In this document: piece by piece, positions 60,049-64,000 of the stretch
How the letters are laid out: the number at the start of each line of letters is the position of its first letter
Position numbering within the stretch: position 1 is the stretch's first letter
NCBI RefSeq assembly: GCF_039521925.1
Contig: NZ_BAAACY010000008.1
Span: 37,553 to 101,552 of the forward strand
DNA length: 64,000 nucleotides
Direction of reading: 5' to 3'
DNA from: Virgibacillus salarius
Lineage (GTDB): Bacteria > Bacillota > Bacilli > Bacillales > Amphibacillaceae
Made by a program: the position numbers and the translations under genes
The notes under the pieces: generated by a model
Seen by the model: only the letters and a program-made list of their open reading frames with translations
Database searches by the model: none
Told to the model about the DNA's origin: nothing

Positions 60049-60762
60049 ATGAACCCAGAACAATTTGTACAAGCTTTAAGGATAAAAGGAATCGATCTAA
60101 ATCAACAGCAGCAGGAACAATTTGCTATCTATTATCGTACGTTAGTTGAATGGAATGAAAAAATAAATCTTACTGGTTTAATAGAAGAAAAGGATGTCTA
60201 CTTAAAGCATTTTTATGATTCCATAAGTGCGGCCTTTTATTATGATTTCACTACAGACTTAACTATCTGTGATGTCGGAGCAGGGGCAGGATTTCCCAGT
60301 ATTCCTTTAAAGATATGTTTTCCGCAGCTTAAAGTAACGATTGTGGATTCATTAAAAAAACGTATCGGCTTTTTAAATCACTTAGCAACGGAGTTAGCAT
60401 TAGATAACGTTGCTTTTTATCATGATCGTGCCGAGAATTTCGGGAAGAACCAATTTCGAGAATCGTTTGATATAGTAACAGCAAGAGCTGTCGCCCGTAT
60501 GTCCGTGCTATGTGAATTGTGTTTACCATTAACTAAAAAGCATGGAGTTTTTCTTGCTATGAAGGGATTAAAGGCAAAGGATGAAGTAGGACAAGCAAAA
60601 TCGGCAGTTGAGTTATTAGGTGGAAAATTAATGCATACATACACATTTGCTTTGCCTGAAGAAGCTAGCGAACGATCTATTATAGAGATTAAAAAAGTAA
60701 GAAAAACACCTAAGAAGTATCCAAGAAAAGCTGGCTTACCAAACAAAGAGCCAATTGAATAA
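60049..60762 (+). CDS. rsmG: 16S rRNA (guanine527-N7)-methyltransferase
   Basis: 237 residues. SAM-binding CDVGAGAGFPSIPLKI (about 75-90), DSLKKRIGFLNHLATEL, and TARAVARMSVLCELCLPL (about 144). Loss of RsmG gives low-level streptomycin resistance. AAGGAG upstream. Confidence 0.96.
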   Translation: MNPEQFVQALRIKGIDLNQQQQEQFAIYYRTLVEWNEKINLTGLIEEKDVYLKHFYDSISAAFYYDFTTDLTICDVGAGAGFPSIPLKICFPQLKVTIVDSLKKRIGFLNHLATELALDNVAFYHDRAENFGKNQFRESFDIVTARAVARMSVLCELCLPLTKKHGVFLAMKGLKAKDEVGQAKSAVELLGGKLMHTYTFALPEEASERSIIEIKKVRKTPKKYPRKAGLPNKEPIE

Positions 60763-60914
60763 GCTATCATTACTTACATGTATGAATTTTAGCGATCAAA
60801 CCATTAATTTTAAAATAGGCTGATTGGATATTCTTTGGCTAAAAAATGTGATAAAATATAAGCTGATGCACTATCATCCAGCAACATGTACATGGGTGTG
60901 TAGTTTTTATACAA

Positions 60915-60948
60915 GCGCAGTAGCATTTTTGCTGCAGCGTTTTTTCTT
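60915..60948 (+). terminator. Terminator before noc
   Basis: GCGCAGTAGCA paired with TGCTGCAGCG around T-rich bases, then TTTTTT. The 437-base gap also holds the palindrome TTTCCTTAAGGAAA (61014-61027), a TATAAT promoter and parS. Confidence 0.65.
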
Positions 60949-61099
60949 AAGCGATATGAACGTATAAGTGATGAAATGTCTAGATTTACTGCCTTTTTTA
61001 TAGGTCTTTAGCACTTTCCTTAAGGAAATAAAAGATTTGTAAAGGCATGTTGGGAGTAGTCAAGTTGCCCCGCGCTTTTCTTATGAATACCTTTTCCTG

Positions 61100-61108
61100 T
61101 GCTATAAT
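61100..61108 (+). promoter_or_regulatory. noc promoter, extended -10
   Basis: TG-C-TATAAT (61100-61108) with a poor -35 (TTATGA at 61081). The start point would fall next to the parS site, so ParB-family binding could affect it. Confidence 0.5.
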
Positions 61109-61128
61109 AATGATAGATTCATATAAAA

Positions 61129-61144
61129 TGTTTCACGTGAAACA
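61129..61144. other. parS: parS site
   Basis: TGTTTCACGTGAAACA, the perfect 16-base Spo0J/ParB-binding palindrome, enlarged here to a 28-base perfect palindrome by ATAAAA/TTTTAT arms. Loads the partition complex and SMC near the origin. Confidence 0.97.
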
Positions 61145-61200
61145 TTTTATATTTTATACATAGATAAGCATATCAAGTACAATAGAGGTGGTGTGGGATT

Positions 61201-62076
61201 ATGGTGAAGCCCTTTAACCGATTTTTTGGAATAGGTGATAAATCTGAAGCGGATTCAGATGCTGAAATGGAATCGTTTCATCCTGATGAAGTTATTCAGA
61301 TTCCTATCAATCATATAGAGGCCAATCGATTTCAACCAAGATCGATTTTTAGTGAAGAAAAAATAAAAGAACTCGCACAGACAATTCATACGCATGGAAT
61401 GATTCAACCAATCGTCGTACGTAAGTTAGAGGTGGATGGCGAGGAAGAAAAATATGAGTTAATAGCTGGGGAACGCAGATGGAGAGCAGTGCAATCATTG
61501 GGATGGGAATACATCTCGGCTATTATTCGTGAAATGACAGATGCTGAAACTGCCTCCGTAGCATTAATTGAGAACTTGCAACGAGAGGAATTAACAGTTA
61601 TAGAAGAGGCAACTGCTTACGCTAGACTATTGGAATTACATTCATTAACGCAGGAAGCATTAGCACAACGTTTAGGCAAGAATCAATCTACAATTGCTAA
61701 TAAGCTTCGTTTATTAAAATTGCCACAGCCCGTACAAGAGGCATTATTGGGTAAATACATCACAGAAAGACATGCACGCGCACTCATTAAATTGAAAGAT
61801 GAAGAAAAGCAGATTAAATTATTACAAGATATTTTGGATAATGACCTAAATGTTAAACAAACAGAAGATCGAATTAAAAAATTAAATGAGCAACAATCTA
61901 CAACGAAAAAGAAAGCGCCAAAGAGAAAAGGGTTCAATAAGGATATTCGAATTGCAATGAACACCATTAGACAGTCTTTAAATATGGTGTCAGATACGGG
62001 AGTAGAAGTTGAATCAGATGAACAGGATTTAGACGATTACTACCAAATCACAATAAAAATACCTAAAAAGAAGTAA
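61201..62076 (+). CDS. noc: Nucleoid occlusion protein Noc
   Basis: 291 residues. ParB-like: N-terminal amphipathic membrane-binding start (MVKPFNRFFGIGD), CTPase motifs NRFQPRSIF and GERRWRAVQSLG (about 90), HTH TQEALAQRLGKNQSTIANKL (about 150). Blocks division over the chromosome. Distinguished from spo0J by its place after rsmG and by the W in GERRWRA. GAGGTGG upstream. Confidence 0.95.
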   Translation: MVKPFNRFFGIGDKSEADSDAEMESFHPDEVIQIPINHIEANRFQPRSIFSEEKIKELAQTIHTHGMIQPIVVRKLEVDGEEEKYELIAGERRWRAVQSLGWEYISAIIREMTDAETASVALIENLQREELTVIEEATAYARLLELHSLTQEALAQRLGKNQSTIANKLRLLKLPQPVQEALLGKYITERHARALIKLKDEEKQIKLLQDILDNDLNVKQTEDRIKKLNEQQSTTKKKAPKRKGFNKDIRIAMNTIRQSLNMVSDTGVEVESDEQDLDDYYQITIKIPKKK

Positions 62077-62272
62077 AGCTATTATACATTGAAATAATTA
62101 CATGTACAGCCCATCTTTTACAAAAAAGATGGGTATTTTGCACATGAATAGTTAAAACACGGAAAATGGTGCAATTTTGGATTATGAAATAGAAACAAAA
62201 CATAAATAAGTCGCCCATTGCATAAAAAAAGTGATAAAATAGAAAGTATATAGTTTTAGGGTAGGTGTCAAC

Positions 62273-63046
62273 ATGGGAAAAATAATGTCCATCGCAAATC
62301 AAAAAGGTGGCGTAGGAAAAACAACTTCATCGGTGAATTTAAGTGCTTGTCTTGCACATTTGGGCAACAATGTACTTCTTGTTGATGTAGATCCCCAGGG
62401 AAATGCAACAAGTGGTACAGGGGTTAATAAAGCAGATGTGAAAAACTGTATCTATAATGTACTAGTAGAAGATCTACCAGCTGAGGAAGTTTGTATTCCA
62501 ACAAATGTAGACAACTTAGATATCATACCTGCTACCATTCAGCTTGCTGGTGCAGAAATTGAACTTGTACCAACAATTTCTAGGGAAATAAGATTAAAGA
62601 AATCATTAGAAAACTTGAAAGAAAAGTATGATTATATCATTATAGATTGCCCGCCTTCTTTAGGCTTATTAACATTAAATGCATTAACTGCTTCAGATAC
62701 GGTAATTATTCCAGTACAATGTGAATATTATGCTTTGGAGGGGCTAAGTCAGTTATTGAATACCATTCGACTAGTCCAAAAGCACTTAAATAAGTCACTT
62801 ATGATAGAAGGGGTACTGTTGACGATGTTAGATGCAAGAACGAATTTGGGTCTTCAGGTAATTGAGGAAGTTAAAAAATATTTTCAGGATAAGGTGTATC
62901 AAACGATTGTTCCTAGAAATGTGAGGTTGGGTGAAGCTCCTAGCCATGGACTTCCGATTATAAGTTATGATCCAAAATCAAGAGGGGCAGAAGTATACCT
63001 TGAATTAGCGAAGGAAGTGATGGCCAATGGCGAAAGGGTTAGGTAA
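62273..63046 (+). CDS. soj: Chromosome partition ATPase Soj (ParA)
   Basis: 257 residues. Deviant Walker A KGGVGKTTSSVNL (about 11-23), DVDPQGNATSG (about 41), DCPPSLGLLTLNAL (about 125). Works with Spo0J on origin segregation and acts on DnaA. GTAGGTG upstream. Confidence 0.97.
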   Translation: MGKIMSIANQKGGVGKTTSSVNLSACLAHLGNNVLLVDVDPQGNATSGTGVNKADVKNCIYNVLVEDLPAEEVCIPTNVDNLDIIPATIQLAGAEIELVPTISREIRLKKSLENLKEKYDYIIIDCPPSLGLLTLNALTASDTVIIPVQCEYYALEGLSQLLNTIRLVQKHLNKSLMIEGVLLTMLDARTNLGLQVIEEVKKYFQDKVYQTIVPRNVRLGEAPSHGLPIISYDPKSRGAEVYLELAKEVMANGERVR

Positions 63047-63863
63047 AGGTATTAATGCTTTTTTTCCAGACATTGAAGAGCATGAAGATGATGTTATTCA
63101 GGAAATAGCCATTACTGAATGTAGACCAAATCCATATCAACCACGTAAGACATTTCATGCAGATGCTATTGAGGAGTTAAAAGAATCGATACTAGAATAT
63201 GGAATCATTCAACCACTCATAGTACGTAAAAGTATTAAAGGATATGAAATAGTTGTTGGTGAACGAAGATACCGTGCTGCTAAAGAGGCTGGTTTAGAAA
63301 AACTTCCTGTCGTCATTAAAGAATTATCGGATGAAAAAATGATGGAGCTTGCCCTATTAGAAAATCTTCAAAGAGAAGATTTAACACCGATTGAAGAGGC
63401 GCATGCATACGCCAACTTAATGAATGAATTAAGGATTACCCAAGAAGAGCTATCAAGGAGGTTAGGAAAGAGTCGCTCACATATTGCCAATATCGTTCGG
63501 TTACTTTCCTTACCAGATCAGGTGATAGCTTGTATTAACAACGGGGAGCTTTCAATGGGTCATGGACGAGCCTTATTAGGTCTGAAAGATAAAACTAAAC
63601 TGCAAGCACTGATTCAAAAGATACGGAGAGAGAAGCTGAATGTTAGACAAGTAGAGAAGTTAATTATTCAGTTAAATGAAAAACCGGTGAAGAAGAAAGA
63701 AAAGCCTAAGAAGGATATTTTCCTTCAGGAGAGAGAATCATACTTAAGAAATAGGCTGGGTACAGCAGTTTCCATTCAGCGCGGTAAACGAAAAGGTAAA
63801 ATTGAAATTGAGTTTTATAATGATGAAGACTTACAACGAATTATGGATGTATTAGATCAGTGA
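63027..63863 (+). CDS. spo0J: Chromosome partition protein Spo0J (ParB)
   Basis: 278 residues. MAKGLGKGINAFFPD start, NPYQPRKTF (about 33), CTP-binding GERRYRAAKEAG (about 77) and ENLQREDLTPIEEAH, HTH TQEELSRRLGKSRSHIANIV (about 137). Overlaps soj by 20 bases. Binds the parS at 61129 and loads SMC. Confidence 0.97.
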   Translation: MAKGLGKGINAFFPDIEEHEDDVIQEIAITECRPNPYQPRKTFHADAIEELKESILEYGIIQPLIVRKSIKGYEIVVGERRYRAAKEAGLEKLPVVIKELSDEKMMELALLENLQREDLTPIEEAHAYANLMNELRITQEELSRRLGKSRSHIANIVRLLSLPDQVIACINNGELSMGHGRALLGLKDKTKLQALIQKIRREKLNVRQVEKLIIQLNEKPVKKKEKPKKDIFLQERESYLRNRLGTAVSIQRGKRKGKIEIEFYNDEDLQRIMDVLDQ

Positions 63864-63893
63864 GCGAGCCACAACATATGATATGATTTTAAT

Positions 63894-63925
63894 AAAAGAC
63901 TGACAATGAAAAATGTCAGTCTTTT
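63894..63925. terminator. Terminator of soj-spo0J
   Basis: AAAAGACTGACA and TGTCAGTCTTTT around ATGAAAAA, T run. Confidence 0.9.
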
Positions 63926-64000
63926 GTTAAAAGATAAGAAAGTATAAAATCAGTGCAATGACTGCGTTAAGCCAAGTAGTTATTTTGAAATGTTTGATGT
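63925..64000 (+). repeat. Partial inverted copy of the 31.5 kb repeat
   Basis: The reverse complement of these 76 bases matches 31587-31665 with about five differences, including CATCAAACATTTCAAAATAA and CTTAACGCAGTCATTG. It is cut by the right edge of the window. Confidence 0.85.

Noticed and set aside
60420..60770. Minus-strand frame inside rsmG
   Set aside because: Fully within a confidently assigned gene, with no sign of its own conservation.

Overview
The window is a low-GC Firmicutes chromosome segment that crosses the replication origin. The conserved order spo0J-soj-noc-rsmG-mnmG-mnmE-jag-yidC-rnpA-rpmH / dnaA-dnaN-yaaA-recF-remB-gyrB-gyrA, followed by yaaC, guaB, dacA, pdxS, pdxT, serS and dck/dgk, is that of Bacillus and its relatives. 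Gene content, intergenic repeats and AT-rich composition suggest a Bacillaceae of the Oceanobacillus/Virgibacillus type; the genus is inference.

Bases 1 to about 17,600 are the early and lysogeny half of a siphophage-type prophage integrated at the 3' end of a tRNA-Arg(CCU) gene. Its left end and late genes lie outside the window. From the integrase leftwards there are: integrase, a small overlapping gene, an ImmA-type metalloprotease, a short lipoprotein and a CI-like repressor (plus strand). After a divergent promoter with three matching operators come a Cro-like regulator, a BRO/KilAC antirepressor and small regulators. These are followed by a recombination pair (annealing protein plus PD-(D/E)XK nuclease), replisome organiser and helicase loader, many small genes, a cytosine methyltransferase, a dUTPase, RusA and an ArpU-like regulator (all minus). 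Several real genes here are shorter than 60 codons.

The most unusual part is 2.8-4.7 kb. The dUTPase gene appears interrupted straight after a conserved Trp codon by a roughly 1 kb unit made of a ribbon-helix-helix gene, a palindromic two-way control region, a PD-(D/E)XK endonuclease gene and a second, diverged dUTPase 5' end that restores a complete gene. This looks like a homing-type element that carries its own repair copy of the target. Just upstream, the methyltransferase gene contains a 209-codon second frame that resembles a phage protein family in its own right.

Bases 17.7-42 kb hold dgk/dck, proC (T-box), a small alarmone synthetase, tRNA-Ser, a metNIQ plus M20 peptidase operon under two tandem SAM riboswitches, two Fur-controlled siderophore loci, a SigM-like ECF sigma factor with its membrane anti-sigma partners, serS (T-box), pdxST, dacA, guaB and yaaC. 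Diverged copies of an intergenic repeat family lie at 19.3, 31.2 and 31.5 kb, and one more copy is cut by the right edge.

Bases 42-64 kb are the origin region. A degenerate HD-GYP gene sits beside gyrA. The dnaA-dnaN spacer holds a DnaA box, a GC-rich spacer and eight DnaA-trios. The dnaA-rpmH spacer holds a DnaA-box cluster with a Spo0A box. An inverted pair of DnaA boxes lies upstream of mnmE and a perfect parS site upstream of noc. No rRNA operon is present in the window.
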